DNA of 44,083 nucleotides. Origin: an uncultured Muribaculaceae bacterium (GTDB lineage: Bacteria > Bacteroidota > Bacteroidia > Bacteroidales > Muribaculaceae). Location: the NCBI GenBank assembly GCA_934675575.1, contig CAKUQQ010000015.1, positions 1 through 44,083 of the forward strand. The letters run 5' to 3'. The notes beneath the pieces were generated by a model. The model was not told where the DNA came from. It saw only the letters and a program-made list of their open reading frames with translations, and ran no database searches. Positions 35,101 through 43,870 of the stretch are shown here, piece by piece. The translations under genes were made by a program, and so were the position numbers. The stretch's first letter is position 1; the number at the start of each line of letters is the position of its first letter.

Positions 35101-38100
35101 ACTCTCACATCGCCAAGCGAAGGATTTCCGAGCACCGTCACCCTGTCGTTAGGATGTGCAGGGTCTTGCTCCGTGTATCGAGTGTAATACGACACATTGT
35201 CAGTGCCAGCCATCTTCAGTGCGTTTCGGTTCTTTTTCACCGACGTAAACACGTCCAAATCGCAGTCAAGCATGTTCTGTGCTGGCCACACTTTCAAACG
35301 GTCGGCCGAGCTATTGTTGCTGTAGGTTCCTGGTGCCGTTATGTTCAACGGTATTTCATACTCATAGTAATTGTTTTTCACGTCGGTTCCCAAGCGCACA
35401 AACAGCGACACATCACCATTGCGCAAGTTGGTCACGTCGTTCACCAGCGCCTCGTTGTGTACAAACATTTGCAGACGCTTATAAATTCTCAAGTCAAGGC
35501 TTGTGTTGCGATACACACCTCTCGCGTCTCCTGCGTCAAGGCCTTCCACCTTCATCTGCATTGATTGCTCGTTGAGCTGGGTGATTTGCGATTGACCGGA
35601 ATCCACAATTCTGTTCACGCCCGGAGGCAACACATAGTTAACCGGTGTTCTGGCTGCGTTTTCCTCTATGTTCACAGAACTCACGTTGATTGTTCCGTTC
35701 GACGGCGCATCGCCGCGCAAGTTCAGGTTATAGTCATAGTTTCTCCACTCGCCTCTCACCAGTTCAAGCGTAGCAAAACGCAAATGTGTGGTCTTGGTGA
35801 AGTGGGTCATAAACATTCTTATGAAGCGTATGGTCGAGAAATCGTTTATTGAGCCTACTTTCTTCTCATATTCCCTCAGCGGAATGCTAAACTGATACCA
35901 AGTAACCTGCTGTTTGTTTCCGTCGCGTGTGGAAGCCAATACGGTTTGCTTGTCGATTATGTAGTTTTTGCCAACTTCCAAATCCTCTGGCCTTATCGAC
36001 ACCTTATATTGGAAGTAACGCTCATACTCGTTCAGCGTGTTGTCTTGGTTGATGTCCTCCACGTCTGGCACACTGCGCGATGACTGATACAGTGCGTCCG
36101 ATGCGTCGCTTTGCGACAGTGAGTTGCCCTCCGTTCCATTATAGTGCTTATAGCGTTCCAAAATCGACAGCCGCTGCTCGTCGTAGTCATATCCACGATA
36201 AAAGTGATAGTTGTCACCAGCTGGGTCATTCAGCGGCGAGAACTTGTCGGCCTCCATCTTGGCTATTGTGGTTGCAGGCAGCTTTGCGCGCAACTCGTCA
36301 GTGAAGTCTTTATATGTTTTGTAGTTGAGCTCCTCTTCTGTTGACAGTCCATTCAAACCCACGTCTTGCTTCACACGCGAGCCGCTGGCATTGTCGAATG
36401 CGTATGTGAGCGATGTCTGTGTCGAAACCTTGCCCCACACAGTGTTTTTTATGTAGGTTGTGTCGCCTGTTGCCGACAAGCCGTTCTCATAAGATTTTAA
36501 TCCGTCTTTCAAGATGTCCTCGCTCACTTCACCCAAATTGAAATACAAGTCACCACCCTCGGTGTTCTGGTTTTTGGGGTCAAGAAACGGGTCCATCATC
36601 CAGAATTGTATATACTCAATGTTCGACTGCTCAAAGTTGGTGTTGTCGAGCTTGCGCATTATTCCACCCCAACGCTTTACCGGATTGAGCAGATTGCCGT
36701 TTTCGTCAATGTTGGTTGCGTCCAGGTTATAGGGGCCACGCTCATTTGGATAAAACGACAGGTTGAGCGTTTGTATCGTTGACGACTCGCCGTAATTCAA
36801 CTGGCGACCAGGGAACACCTCGGTGTAAGGAATCTCTCGAACATACGGGTTCGACAACTGCTCCAAGTCGTTTTTAATGTAGCCTGGCGCATACGACGAG
36901 TTTCTTTGCGTGAACAACCTGTCTATGTAGTACCATGCGAGCAATGACCTGTTTTTACCATAATTCACATCATTCGACAGTGCTGCCTCCGGGAACATTG
37001 CGTTTGCGCTGTTGTCGTATGGCGTTGAAGCCAGAAACCATGAATATGGTGAGCGCAGGTCTATTCCCGACTGTGTGGTCTCGAAATCATCTATATAGGA
37101 GCTTCCGGCATTTGTTCCAGAAGTAGCCTGATGTGGCAGCAGCTGTGCATACTCAGCCTTTAAGCTAAGCGACGACGGAGCTGTTGCGTTCACAGTGGGT
37201 ATTTTGTTCAACCAGTTGGTCAGCCACATGAAGTTGTTGTTATACGACAAGTTCACGCCCCATATCGTGTTTTTCACTATTTCGTCACCTATGGCCACCT
37301 TCTCAGTCAATGCTTTTTCTCCATAGTGCATCACTGTGGCTCCCAAATGGAAGTTTTTGTTAAAAGCATAGTCCAAGTCAAGTCCAAGCAGGGTCTTGCG
37401 CTGTGTGCTATACGACGACTGGTCCTCAAGCGACACACTTATGTTTGTGCCTGCATCTATGATGCTCTGATTGATGATTGTCACCGTTCCACTTGCGTAG
37501 TCCACGGTGTAGTCACTGTTTTCGGTGAGCGTCACGCCACCAGCCGTCACCACCACCGAGCCTCTCGGCACATTCGAGGCATTCAAGCTTATCACGTTGC
37601 CGGCAGAGCCTTGGAATTCGCCTTCAAGCACAAATTTATTCTTGTCTTGATATTGTCGAGCCACCGTGAGTGTTGAGTCATAAAGCTCCTGATACACATA
37701 GTTGCGTGCCACAGCCTCGTCGCCAATCTTTTCTTTCAAGAACGAGCCGAATGGCTCAACCACAGGAAATATCACCCTACCTTTCGACACGGTGTAGCCA
37801 TCTATGTAGTCAAAACGTCCGTCAATGTTTGGCTCATTGTTTGCGTCGAGTCGGTCAAGGTTGAGCACCCTTATCAGCGGTGTGCCGTTTATGTTGCCAG
37901 CCGGTATGTAGTTGAGTTCCGTTCCTGTTGTGTCGCTCAAATACTTCACGTTAAGTTTGAAGTTCTTTTTCTGTATGCTGCTCGTGCCCAGCGAATACAC
38001 GTTTTTCATCATCAAGTCCCACATGGGCAGCTTGGGCGACGCTGTGGTTCCCTTCAGCATTTTCACATACAGCGACTGGTCGGTAGAGGATATGTCTCCC

Positions 38101-39614
38101 GAAAACTCTCCCACCTGATAAGTCTTGCCACCATAGGTGTACTGATATGCCACAGCAAGCACTTCGTCGGCGTTGAGTGCTGCATTAAGCGATATGTAGC
38201 CCAGCGAGGCATTAAGCGTATATTCGCTCGACGACAGAAGCCTTGCGCTCTCCACTTTCTCATAATCCTTGCCTCCGCTTATGCCAAAGCCCTCCAGCGG
38301 AGCAAGCGCGGTGGCCACTTGACTTATGTAGCGTGCGTTCTGATAATTGTCCTTTATCTCGGTCAGCAAGTTATTTGAGGTGTTCGACGGATTTGCAGCC
38401 GACTGGTCTTTCACCCAGTGGTCACTTGCCGTGTTTTGGTTTTCGCCCACGTCCATAAATGCCAACAAGTTGCGCGACTGCTCAAACTTGCCACGCTTGT
38501 TCGTCACCCACACCTCTATTCTTGTCACGTTTATTCCCGACGACACCAACGGCAACTTGGAGCACCACTCGTCATAATGGTCTCTGAAAAAATGCGACAA
38601 AAAGAAATGCCGGTTTTGGTCATATTTGTCGGCCGTGACATAGAACGATGTGGTTTGCGACCCACCCTTGGTGTTCACGGTGGTTGTCTGAGAGTTTTGC
38701 TGCGACACCAGAGCCGTGGCAGTCAGCTTGCCAAATTGCAATTTCGACTTGATGCCAAACAGAGCCGCGCTTCCTTTTATGAGCGACGAGCCGGTGGTCA
38801 TGCTCACGTTTCCGGCCTCTATGCTCTTTATGATTTCATCTTCCTTGCCCTCGTATGCGAGCTTCAAGTTTTCGTTGTCAAAGTCAAAGGTGGCGTCGGT
38901 GTTGTAGCTCATGTTAAACTTCATCTTGTCGCCCACCGAAGCCTGTATGTTGGCCTGTATCTTTTGGTCAAAGTCAAAGTATGTCTTTCTGCGCGCCGCC
39001 ACCGACAATGCCGGGTTGTCAGTCTTGTTGCTCTTCACGCCCATGTTAATCTGCACAGAGCCGTTGGTCTTTAGCTGCACACCTCCAGGACCGAATATCG
39101 ACTCCAGTGGGCCAAGACCAAACTGCATATCCAGAAAATTAAATGGGTCTTTTTTCTTGTCTTTTTCAGCAGCTTCCGAGTTTTTTTGTCGATAATACTC
39201 TTGCATCGACTGCCTTAATATCATGTTATTATACTCGTCAGCCGACAAGATGAACGGTGTCACTATGTCGTTGTCGCCTATCTTTGTGTGAATCACATAG
39301 CAGCCAGTGGCGTAGTCATACACTGCCTCTGTGGTTATGTTCGACGGAGTTTTCAAGTCGGCTGCAAACTCGCCTTCTTTCAAGTCGCCATACGACTCTG
39401 GCACCGTGGGGTGTACCTTAAAGCGCATGTCGAGCGTGTCTTTTCCATTTTGCTTTGCCTGCGTCTTGTCGGGCACCGGGGGCGGTGGTGTGAGGTTCGA
39501 CTGCACATATTGGGCAACAGCGTGATATTGGCCTGCTGCATATATCAGCAAACCTCCTATCAAAAACACTAACAGCAAATAATTCCTATATCTCTTGCGC
39601 AGTATGCTCCTCAT
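32154..39614 (-). CDS. sprA: SprA/Sov outer-membrane translocon of the type IX secretion system
   Basis: Giant outer-membrane beta-barrel (2486 aa) that forms the protein-conducting pore of the Bacteroidota type IX secretion system; SprA of Flavobacterium is a 36-strand barrel, Sov is the Porphyromonas equivalent. The N-terminus has a basic start and one hydrophobic segment (residues about 9-29) acting as signal, then a Pro-rich stretch. The family block FGLGPLESIFGPGGVQLKTNG is near residue 165, followed by very many alternating beta strands rich in Tyr, Asn and Ser to the end (LSVNMSLAK). Length is close to the 2400-2500 of the family, with no frameshift. It follows ruvA by 30 bases on the same strand. 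Confidence 0.95.
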   Translation of the reverse strand: MRSILRKRYRNYLLLVFLIGGLLIYAAGQYHAVAQYVQSNLTPPPPVPDKTQAKQNGKDTLDMRFKVHPTVPESYGDLKEGEFAADLKTPSNITTEAVYDYATGCYVIHTKIGDNDIVTPFILSADEYNNMILRQSMQEYYRQKNSEAAEKDKKKDPFNFLDMQFGLGPLESIFGPGGVQLKTNGSVQINMGVKSNKTDNPALSVAARRKTYFDFDQKIQANIQASVGDKMKFNMSYNTDATFDFDNENLKLAYEGKEDEIIKSIEAGNVSMTTGSSLIKGSAALFGIKSKLQFGKLTATALVSQQNSQTTTVNTKGGSQTTSFYVTADKYDQNRHFFLSHFFRDHYDEWCSKLPLVSSGINVTRIEVWVTNKRGKFEQSRNLLAFMDVGENQNTASDHWVKDQSAANPSNTSNNLLTEIKDNYQNARYISQVATALAPLEGFGISGGKDYEKVESARLLSSSEYTLNASLGYISLNAALNADEVLAVAYQYTYGGKTYQVGEFSGDISSTDQSLYVKMLKGTTASPKLPMWDLMMKNVYSLGTSSIQKKNFKLNVKYLSDTTGTELNYIPAGNINGTPLIRVLNLDRLDANNEPNIDGRFDYIDGYTVSKGRVIFPVVEPFGSFLKEKIGDEAVARNYVYQELYDSTLTVARQYQDKNKFVLEGEFQGSAGNVISLNASNVPRGSVVVTAGGVTLTENSDYTVDYASGTVTIINQSIIDAGTNISVSLEDQSSYSTQRKTLLGLDLDYAFNKNFHLGATVMHYGEKALTEKVAIGDEIVKNTIWGVNLSYNNNFMWLTNWLNKIPTVNATAPSSLSLKAEYAQLLPHQATSGTNAGSSYIDDFETTQSGIDLRSPYSWFLASTPYDNSANAMFPEAALSNDVNYGKNRSLLAWYYIDRLFTQRNSSYAPGYIKNDLEQLSNPYVREIPYTEVFPGRQLNYGESSTIQTLNLSFYPNERGPYNLDATNIDENGNLLNPVKRWGGIMRKLDNTNFEQSNIEYIQFWMMDPFLDPKNQNTEGGDLYFNLGEVSEDILKDGLKSYENGLSATGDTTYIKNTVWGKVSTQTSLTYAFDNASGSRVKQDVGLNGLSTEEELNYKTYKDFTDELRAKLPATTIAKMEADKFSPLNDPAGDNYHFYRGYDYDEQRLSILERYKHYNGTEGNSLSQSDASDALYQSSRSVPDVEDINQDNTLNEYERYFQYKVSIRPEDLEVGKNYIIDKQTVLASTRDGNKQQVTWYQFSIPLREYEKKVGSINDFSTIRFIRMFMTHFTKTTHLRFATLELVRGEWRNYDYNLNLRGDAPSNGTINVSSVNIEENAARTPVNYVLPPGVNRIVDSGQSQITQLNEQSMQMKVEGLDAGDARGVYRNTSLDLRIYKRLQMFVHNEALVNDVTNLRNGDVSLFVRLGTDVKNNYYEYEIPLNITAPGTYSNNSSADRLKVWPAQNMLDCDLDVFTSVKKNRNALKMAGTDNVSYYTRYTEQDPAHPNDRVTVLGNPSLGDVRVILIGVRNNSSSTKDFVVWADELRVTDFDQKGGWAAKANMNLNMSDIATVNVGWHKETVGFGSVDQSLKDRRLDNYDQYNVAVQVDMGRFLPEKVKLKAPVYYSYSKETTTPKYNPLDQDILLEDALDATSTKEQKDSINNYALTKRTVQSFSVSGLKFDVKSKNPMPWDPANFTFNYSFNKQHDADPDNVYENTNDYRGSFQYNWVPYSKPFKPFSKLMKSKNKNLKFIKDWEFHWLPASIGFNSNISRYYYEQQTRNETGIDVELPVSVSKNFLWDRQFALSWNFTKTLNVSFNSNTTAHILEPVGQVNKQLFPDRYRDWRDTVWQSIKHLGTPWSYNQTFNATYRAPFSAIPVLSFITASANYSATYNWDRGTTLGDVFSGNTVANQSTLSIDTRFNFDQLYNKIPYLRDVNKRFSDSQGRNSQLKKMPKKFTRTYRLKSDTTLTVKHNMNVKNLKVTAQTASGKPFPLKFKVKDNNNIEILTKADTSINLTITEIDKEHNGFWYDFAQYTTRALMMVRSANVRFRNVRSLSLPQFVPNVGDIFGQNTHYDVMAPGLDFAFGFTGEDYIKKAQDRGWLLNDQTQTSPALYARTQEMNAEVVLEPIKGLKITLKGNRTDNRTNQIQFMYDDPMTIYSGHYTKTHIALATALRGISSDNGYQSAAFDKFLENIPVVASRIQNQYNGRNYPNAGFLANSAYSGKAYDPENGAVNQAGSDVLIPAFMAAYSGKDAKKVTLNPFPGLQDVLPNWTVTYDGLGKIAAIKRRFKSFTLSHSYQCTYQVGSFTSYSDWVTIGKGLGFTEDALTGKPVPSSPYNISSVSLTERFAPLIGVNATLTNDLNFNLQYNDSRQLTLNSSAGQLVEGMQRQFVIGIGYKIANFNSVLKIKKKQQGVNNDLTLNLDFSYANDYNIIRKIDVNSAQATSGARTLGVNFTANYVVSKRITLGAYFDHQVNTPLVSSSAYPTTNSNYGLSVNMSLAK

Positions 39615-39644
39615 TTTATCATTAGCCTTTTTATAAGCAAAAAG

Positions 39645-40235
39645 TCACATCATTTTCAAGGCTTTCTTTATTGCAGCCTCCAAGCCGATTCCCGGTTCTT
39701 CCTTAAACAGCTTTTGTAATGCTTTTTGCGACATTTGTTGGGTAAAGCCAAGCATAACGAGTGCCGACAACGCCTCATCATACACTTGACTTCGCTGGCC
39801 AACCATACTTATTAACGTGGAATCACCCGATTTTATTTTATCGCGCAAGTCAACAATTATTCGCTGTGCAGTTTTGCTGCCCACACCTTTCACCGATTTC
39901 AGCACCCGGTCGTTGCCAGTGGAAATCACTTCTTCCAGATCGGCTGTTGTGAGCGACGACAAAATCATGCGCGCTGTGTTTGGCCCCACACCCGACACGC
40001 TTATAAGCAGCAAAAACATTTCACGCTCTCGTTTCTCTACAAAGCCATAAAGCAGGTGCTCGTCTTCTCTTATCACCTCGTGCACATACATTTTCACTTC
40101 CGTGCCTGTGCCAATGGTCTGCAGTTCATTGTATGCCGACAGTGATATGTTAAGCATATAGCCCAGCCCCATGTTGTCTATCACCGCATAAGTCGGGGTC
40201 AACTCGTCAATTCGTCCTTTTATATATTCCAACAT
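39645..40235 (-). CDS. ruvA: Holliday junction branch migration protein RuvA
   Basis: Binds four-way junctions as a tetramer and directs the RuvB motor. The 196-aa sequence has the N-terminal OB fold (MLEYIKGRIDELTP, LYGFVEKRERE), two helix-hairpin-helix motifs (VSGVGPNTARMIL and VKGVGSKTAQRII) and a short C-terminal RuvB-binding domain (ALSALVMLGF, ALQKLF). Standard length. Its position directly upstream of sprA is a recurring arrangement in Bacteroidota as I recall. A weak -7 match (minus TAACTTTAC, 40306-40314) lies about 70 bases upstream. Confidence 0.96.
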   Translation of the reverse strand: MLEYIKGRIDELTPTYAVIDNMGLGYMLNISLSAYNELQTIGTGTEVKMYVHEVIREDEHLLYGFVEKREREMFLLLISVSGVGPNTARMILSSLTTADLEEVISTGNDRVLKSVKGVGSKTAQRIIVDLRDKIKSGDSTLISMVGQRSQVYDEALSALVMLGFTQQMSQKALQKLFKEEPGIGLEAAIKKALKMM

Positions 40236-40335
40236 ACTTTCTTCACTTTGCCTAACGCCTATCGTTTCCCGAAAAAATCACGTTAGCTCACATTGATATT
40301 AAATTGTAAAGTTATGGCATTTTTCCCAACCAAGC

Positions 40336-40377
40336 AAAAAGAAATCCCACATGCCGCAGCACATGGGATTTCTTTTG
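40336..40377 (-). terminator. Terminator of the TPR-gene operon
   Basis: AAAAGAAATCCCA (40337-40349) pairs with TGGGATTTCTTTT (40364-40376) around a 14-base partly structured loop. On the minus strand it follows the TPR-protein stop by about 30 bases and ends in T residues. Confidence 0.85.
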
Positions 40378-40407
40378 TTTATCTGCAAATAAGTAATTCC
40401 TTATTTT

Positions 40408-42033
40408 TTATTTCAACGATTGAACATATTTGCGCAAAGCCTCATTCTTTGGGTCGTGCTCAAGCCATTTCTCATAATAAGTCTTGGCAAGAGCCTTGTC
40501 GCCAGCGTTGAACTCATAGTTAGCCAAGTAGTTATAAGCGCTGATATAGTAGCTGTCATAACCAGTCTTGTCCTCTTTTGAGTCAAGGAGCTTGAGCAGC
40601 TGGTTGTAAGCGTCACAAGCCTTGCCTGTGTTCTTCTCGCCTTCCATCAGCTTGCAATACGAAGCCTTACGGTTCACGATAAGCAAGTTGTCTGGCACTT
40701 TCTCGTCGGCAGCTGTCAAATATTTCATACCCTCTTCAATAGCCGTCTTTTTCACAGCAGGGTCTTTTGTTGAGAGTGCTTGGTTGTAGTAGCACACAGC
40801 AAGCTGATACAGGTCGTTAGAAGTGTGCTTCTCGTTGTCACACACTTTTTTGTAAAATTCCACAGCCTTGTCATAGTCCTTTGCGTCAGTGTAAGTGTCA
40901 CTCAAGTTGCGGAGCAGGTCAAGGTTGTTAGGGTTGATTTTGGCAGCTTTCTCATAGTTGGCTATTGCCTCTGTCGGATTACCGCTGTTTTGCAAAGCCT
41001 GTGCGTAATCGGTGTAATCTCTTGACTCATATGTAGAGCCATCTGGCAGTGTCATGCCAAAGAATGCCTTACCGGCTTCTGCAGCTTCAGCCCACTTCTT
41101 CAGTTGCACCAAGTTGTAGAGCTGCATTCTGCGCATGTAGAACACTTGCTCATCGCCTGCAGGCAACTTGTTCACAAGGCTTGTGGCCAAGTCATACGAC
41201 TCTTGATACTTGCCGCCGAAGAACAATAGCTGCACATAGCGCACCTCGTCTTGTGAAAAGTGGTTAGGGTTCTTGATGTATTCACCATATTGCTCTGCTG
41301 CCTTGCCTCCCTGGTTGTCGGTGTAATATTTCTCGGCAAGCTGACGCTGTGCAAGAGCTGAGTTTGGTTGCTTTTTCAGCAGTTCCTGGAGCTTTTGAAT
41401 GGCCATCTCAGGGTTCACATTGAAATATGTGTTGGCATATTTCACGTATGCTTCCACCAAGTTAGGGTCATAGTTCATTGCCAGCTCATATTGGCCAGCA
41501 GCCTCACCCCACTGCTTTTTGTCGGCATACATATCGCCTTCAAAAACGTAAGAGTCTGGGTCTTGTGCCTGCCACTTGCGCGCGTCGGCTATGCTCTTAC
41601 TGATTTGTTTTGCATAAGCCGTTGGGTCCACGTCATAATAAGTTCTTGCAATGGCCGTCTCCAGTTTTGCGTCCTTCTTTGTGAGCTTGCGTGCTTGCTT
41701 CAGCAGCTCTTCTGCGTCTTTAGCATTATTGTTCTTAAGAGCTATGGCAGCCTGACCCACATAGTTATATGGATTGTTGGCATCAGCCTGCACACCCTTG
41801 TCAAAATCGGCTTTTGCACCAGCCAAGTTTCCCTTGTGAAACTCAATCATTCCCAAGTAATAATACGACTCAGCCTTGTTTGTAGAAGCGTCATTCAAGT
41901 TGCGGTTAAGCAGCTCTTTTGCGTTGTCGAGCTGGTCAATCTTGTAATACTCAATTCCATCTTTGTAGCCTTGGGCATAACTTGAGATGGAGGCTCCTAA
42001 CACTAAGGAGGCAATCAAGAATTTAATTTTCAT
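40408..42033 (-). CDS. Secreted tetratricopeptide repeat protein
   Basis: 541-aa periplasmic protein made almost wholly of TPR helices. Residues 1-20 are a signal peptide (ASISSYAQ cut site). TPR-like repeats run from about residue 22 to the end, for example AESYYYLGMIEFHKGNLAGA, AAGQYELAMNYDPN, AIANYEKAAKINPNN and ALAKTYYEKWLEHDPKNE. Such proteins scaffold envelope complexes; the partner is unknown. It lies 77 bases after the PstS-like gene and before a terminator, so it is probably the last gene of that operon. Confidence 0.92.
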   Translation of the reverse strand: MKIKFLIASLVLGASISSYAQGYKDGIEYYKIDQLDNAKELLNRNLNDASTNKAESYYYLGMIEFHKGNLAGAKADFDKGVQADANNPYNYVGQAAIALKNNNAKDAEELLKQARKLTKKDAKLETAIARTYYDVDPTAYAKQISKSIADARKWQAQDPDSYVFEGDMYADKKQWGEAAGQYELAMNYDPNLVEAYVKYANTYFNVNPEMAIQKLQELLKKQPNSALAQRQLAEKYYTDNQGGKAAEQYGEYIKNPNHFSQDEVRYVQLLFFGGKYQESYDLATSLVNKLPAGDEQVFYMRRMQLYNLVQLKKWAEAAEAGKAFFGMTLPDGSTYESRDYTDYAQALQNSGNPTEAIANYEKAAKINPNNLDLLRNLSDTYTDAKDYDKAVEFYKKVCDNEKHTSNDLYQLAVCYYNQALSTKDPAVKKTAIEEGMKYLTAADEKVPDNLLIVNRKASYCKLMEGEKNTGKACDAYNQLLKLLDSKEDKTGYDSYYISAYNYLANYEFNAGDKALAKTYYEKWLEHDPKNEALRKYVQSLK

Positions 42034-42110
42034 TGTCTTATAAATTATTAAATTATTATTTTCTACGCATCTTTAATCTCTGCAAGCTACCGTGCAGCGC
42101 AAAATCTGCA

Positions 42111-43100
42111 TTATTTCAGCTCCACGTTTCTCACTGGCTCAGCTGCCGGCACTATACCCGTTTGCAGAATTATCTTCTGCCCTATCACACCAGTCAAGAA
42201 CGAATAAAAACCGTGGTCAAGCGTTCCGCCTGGAGCTGCATCTATAGCATAAATCACTCTATACAGCGGATATGAGCCTTCATTGATGTAGTACTGATAC
42301 GGCTTGTAGCCCTGTGGCTCATCGTTGCTTCTTATGCTAAGCACCTTAATTCTCTTAGTGAAGTCTATCGACGATGCCTCGTTGTTATTCTTCAAGTCAT
42401 TGACCCTTGCATCTATCGACTTGTTTGGCTTGCTCATGTCGTCGGCAATCCAGCTCACGCCCACAAAACCAATAGCATTTTTCTGAGTTTCAACCACCTT
42501 GAACAATTCCTCTGCCGAGTTAACAGCAAACACATTCTTGCCAAACGGCTTACCACCCAAAAATTTGTCCTTCATATAATGGTTAATGCTCGACCCGGAA
42601 CGGTCAAACACAATCTTTATGCTGTCGTTCTTCAGCTTTGTCGGGAACACATCGCCCCATTTTTGCGACTTGCCGGTAAACATATCTTTCAAGTCGTCAA
42701 GCGACAACTCGTCTATGTCATTCTTGTTGTTTACAATTATAGCCACTGCATCAACGGCTATTTTGCTTGAGCGATAAGCTCTGCTCTGCTTCTTAAGCAC
42801 ATCTTTTTGTGCGTCAGTCAGGTCTTTAGTCGTTATCACCAAGTCCACTTTCTTTTGCAGCAATGAGTCCACAGCATCATATTCGCCCACATAACGAGGC
42901 AAGATATTTGCATCTGGATAAGTATATTCAAACACCTCTATTTCCTGATCCAGAATGTTCTGAAACGACGCATCACACATCACCTTGGCAACACCAAGAG
43001 TGCTCGTGTTTGTAGGCTTGTCCTTGCACGACGTTGCCGCAAAAGCCAACGCCATAACGCACGCCAAACCAAATATTTTATTTATTCTTATCTTCTTCAT
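42111..43100 (-). CDS. PstS-like substrate-binding lipoprotein
   Basis: Periplasmic-binding-protein-like lipoprotein of the phosphate (PstS, PBP_like_2) group. From ATG 43100 the lipobox AATSC puts the lipidated Cys at residue 25. Typical elements are YPDANILPRYVGEYDAVD, LVITTKDLT, the hinge segment VAIIVNNKNDIDELSLDDL with FTGKSQKWGDV, and VFDRSGSSINHY at the phosphate-loop position. No Pst permease or ATPase gene is near. In Bacteroidales a PstS-like gene followed by a TPR gene often accompanies exbB/exbD/tonB genes as I recall; those are not in this window. The start overlaps the end of the upstream small gene by 23 bases (ATGATG allows 43103 too). Confidence 0.88.
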   Translation of the reverse strand: MKKIRINKIFGLACVMALAFAATSCKDKPTNTSTLGVAKVMCDASFQNILDQEIEVFEYTYPDANILPRYVGEYDAVDSLLQKKVDLVITTKDLTDAQKDVLKKQSRAYRSSKIAVDAVAIIVNNKNDIDELSLDDLKDMFTGKSQKWGDVFPTKLKNDSIKIVFDRSGSSINHYMKDKFLGGKPFGKNVFAVNSAEELFKVVETQKNAIGFVGVSWIADDMSKPNKSIDARVNDLKNNNEASSIDFTKRIKVLSIRSNDEPQGYKPYQYYINEGSYPLYRVIYAIDAAPGGTLDHGFYSFLTGVIGQKIILQTGIVPAAEPVRNVELK

Positions 43101-43413
43101 CATTAACAGTTTTAATAAGTTCATTTATTCTGTTATTCTCTTCACTTTCCGGCTCTTTTCTGCGCCCGCCATAGTAGTCCCAACCTTTAAACAGGCGGTA
43201 GCCTCTGAAAATGCCATACAAACCAAGCAGCACACCCAACAAAATTCTGGGCCACTTAAAAGTGTAAGTCCAATCAAAAAAATTAATAAACAAAAGGACA
43301 GCAACACCCAAATACACAAAAATCATAAAAACGCCAAAAAACGCTCTCAGCATCATATTCACGTTAATACCTTTATGTTTCATATTGCCAAATGCCTCCT
43401 TTTTAAAATTCAT
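43078..43413 (-). CDS. Small two-helix inner-membrane protein of unknown function
   Basis: 111 aa with two membrane segments (about residues 21-46 and 57-74), a basic N-terminus and a charged cytoplasmic-looking tail (RRKEPESEENNRINELIK). Not a family I can name. Its end overlaps the start of the PstS-like gene, so the two are translationally coupled and likely functionally linked. A -7 element lies about 69 bases upstream. Internal starts at residues 11 or 20-21 are possible. Confidence 0.7.
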   Translation of the reverse strand: MNFKKEAFGNMKHKGINVNMMLRAFFGVFMIFVYLGVAVLLFINFFDWTYTFKWPRILLGVLLGLYGIFRGYRLFKGWDYYGGRRKEPESEENNRINELIKTVNDEEDKNK

Positions 43414-43481
43414 ATATCAGACTAACTTCTATACAAAAAGTTTATTTCTAATACGATTAACACTCCTTTTGTTTCCAATTT

Positions 43482-43490
43482 GCAAATATA
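43482..43490 (-). promoter_or_regulatory. -7 promoter element of the small membrane protein operon
   Basis: Minus-strand TATATTTGC matches TAnnTTTG(C/T) about 70 bases before the ATG at 43413. No good -33 is seen. Confidence 0.4.
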
Positions 43491-43642
43491 GAGAAAATAT
43501 TTTTGAAAAAATAAGCGGAAACCTCCTTGTTATGCAATCTTAACTAATTTTGTAAAAGCAATAGCACAAAAGAAATACCGAACACCTCAATCTCCCCCAA
43601 TCTATATCTCCCACCACCCCACCAACCAATCAATACCAGACA

Positions 43643-43768
43643 GGCATCACACAAAGACAGCCCCAGAGGGGCTGGTATATCCATAACCCACGACTGAGGA
43701 GCGACAGTTCCGGTCGTTGGCACACAAGCCCCAAGCAGAGAGCGTGCCAAAGGTACGCGTATAGCGCC
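43643..43768. repeat. Hairpin-rich tandem repeat, copy 1
   Basis: About 126 bases, imperfectly repeated 228 bases downstream. It holds three inverted repeats in order: H1 CAGCCCC-AGA-GGGGCTG (43658-43674), H2 CCCACGAC ... GTCGTTGG (43687-43694 with 43713-43720, 7 of 8 pairs), and H3 GCGTGCC-AAA-GGTACGC (43742-43758, one G-U). Between H1 and H2 lies the invariant TATATCCATAA. Flanks are CA-rich and less conserved. Confidence 0.8.
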
Positions 43769-43870
43769 AACAAACAGAACCAACAATCTCACCACAAACC
43801 AGGAACACAACCTCACCACCAAGCAGCATCCACACAGACACACTTCGCCCCCACCAACCAACACCAAGCT

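Noticed and set aside
38418..39074. 218-codon plus-strand open frame, with others at 32766-33362 and 34107-34691
   Set aside because: All lie antisense within sprA, which has a continuous 2486-codon frame and clear family similarity.
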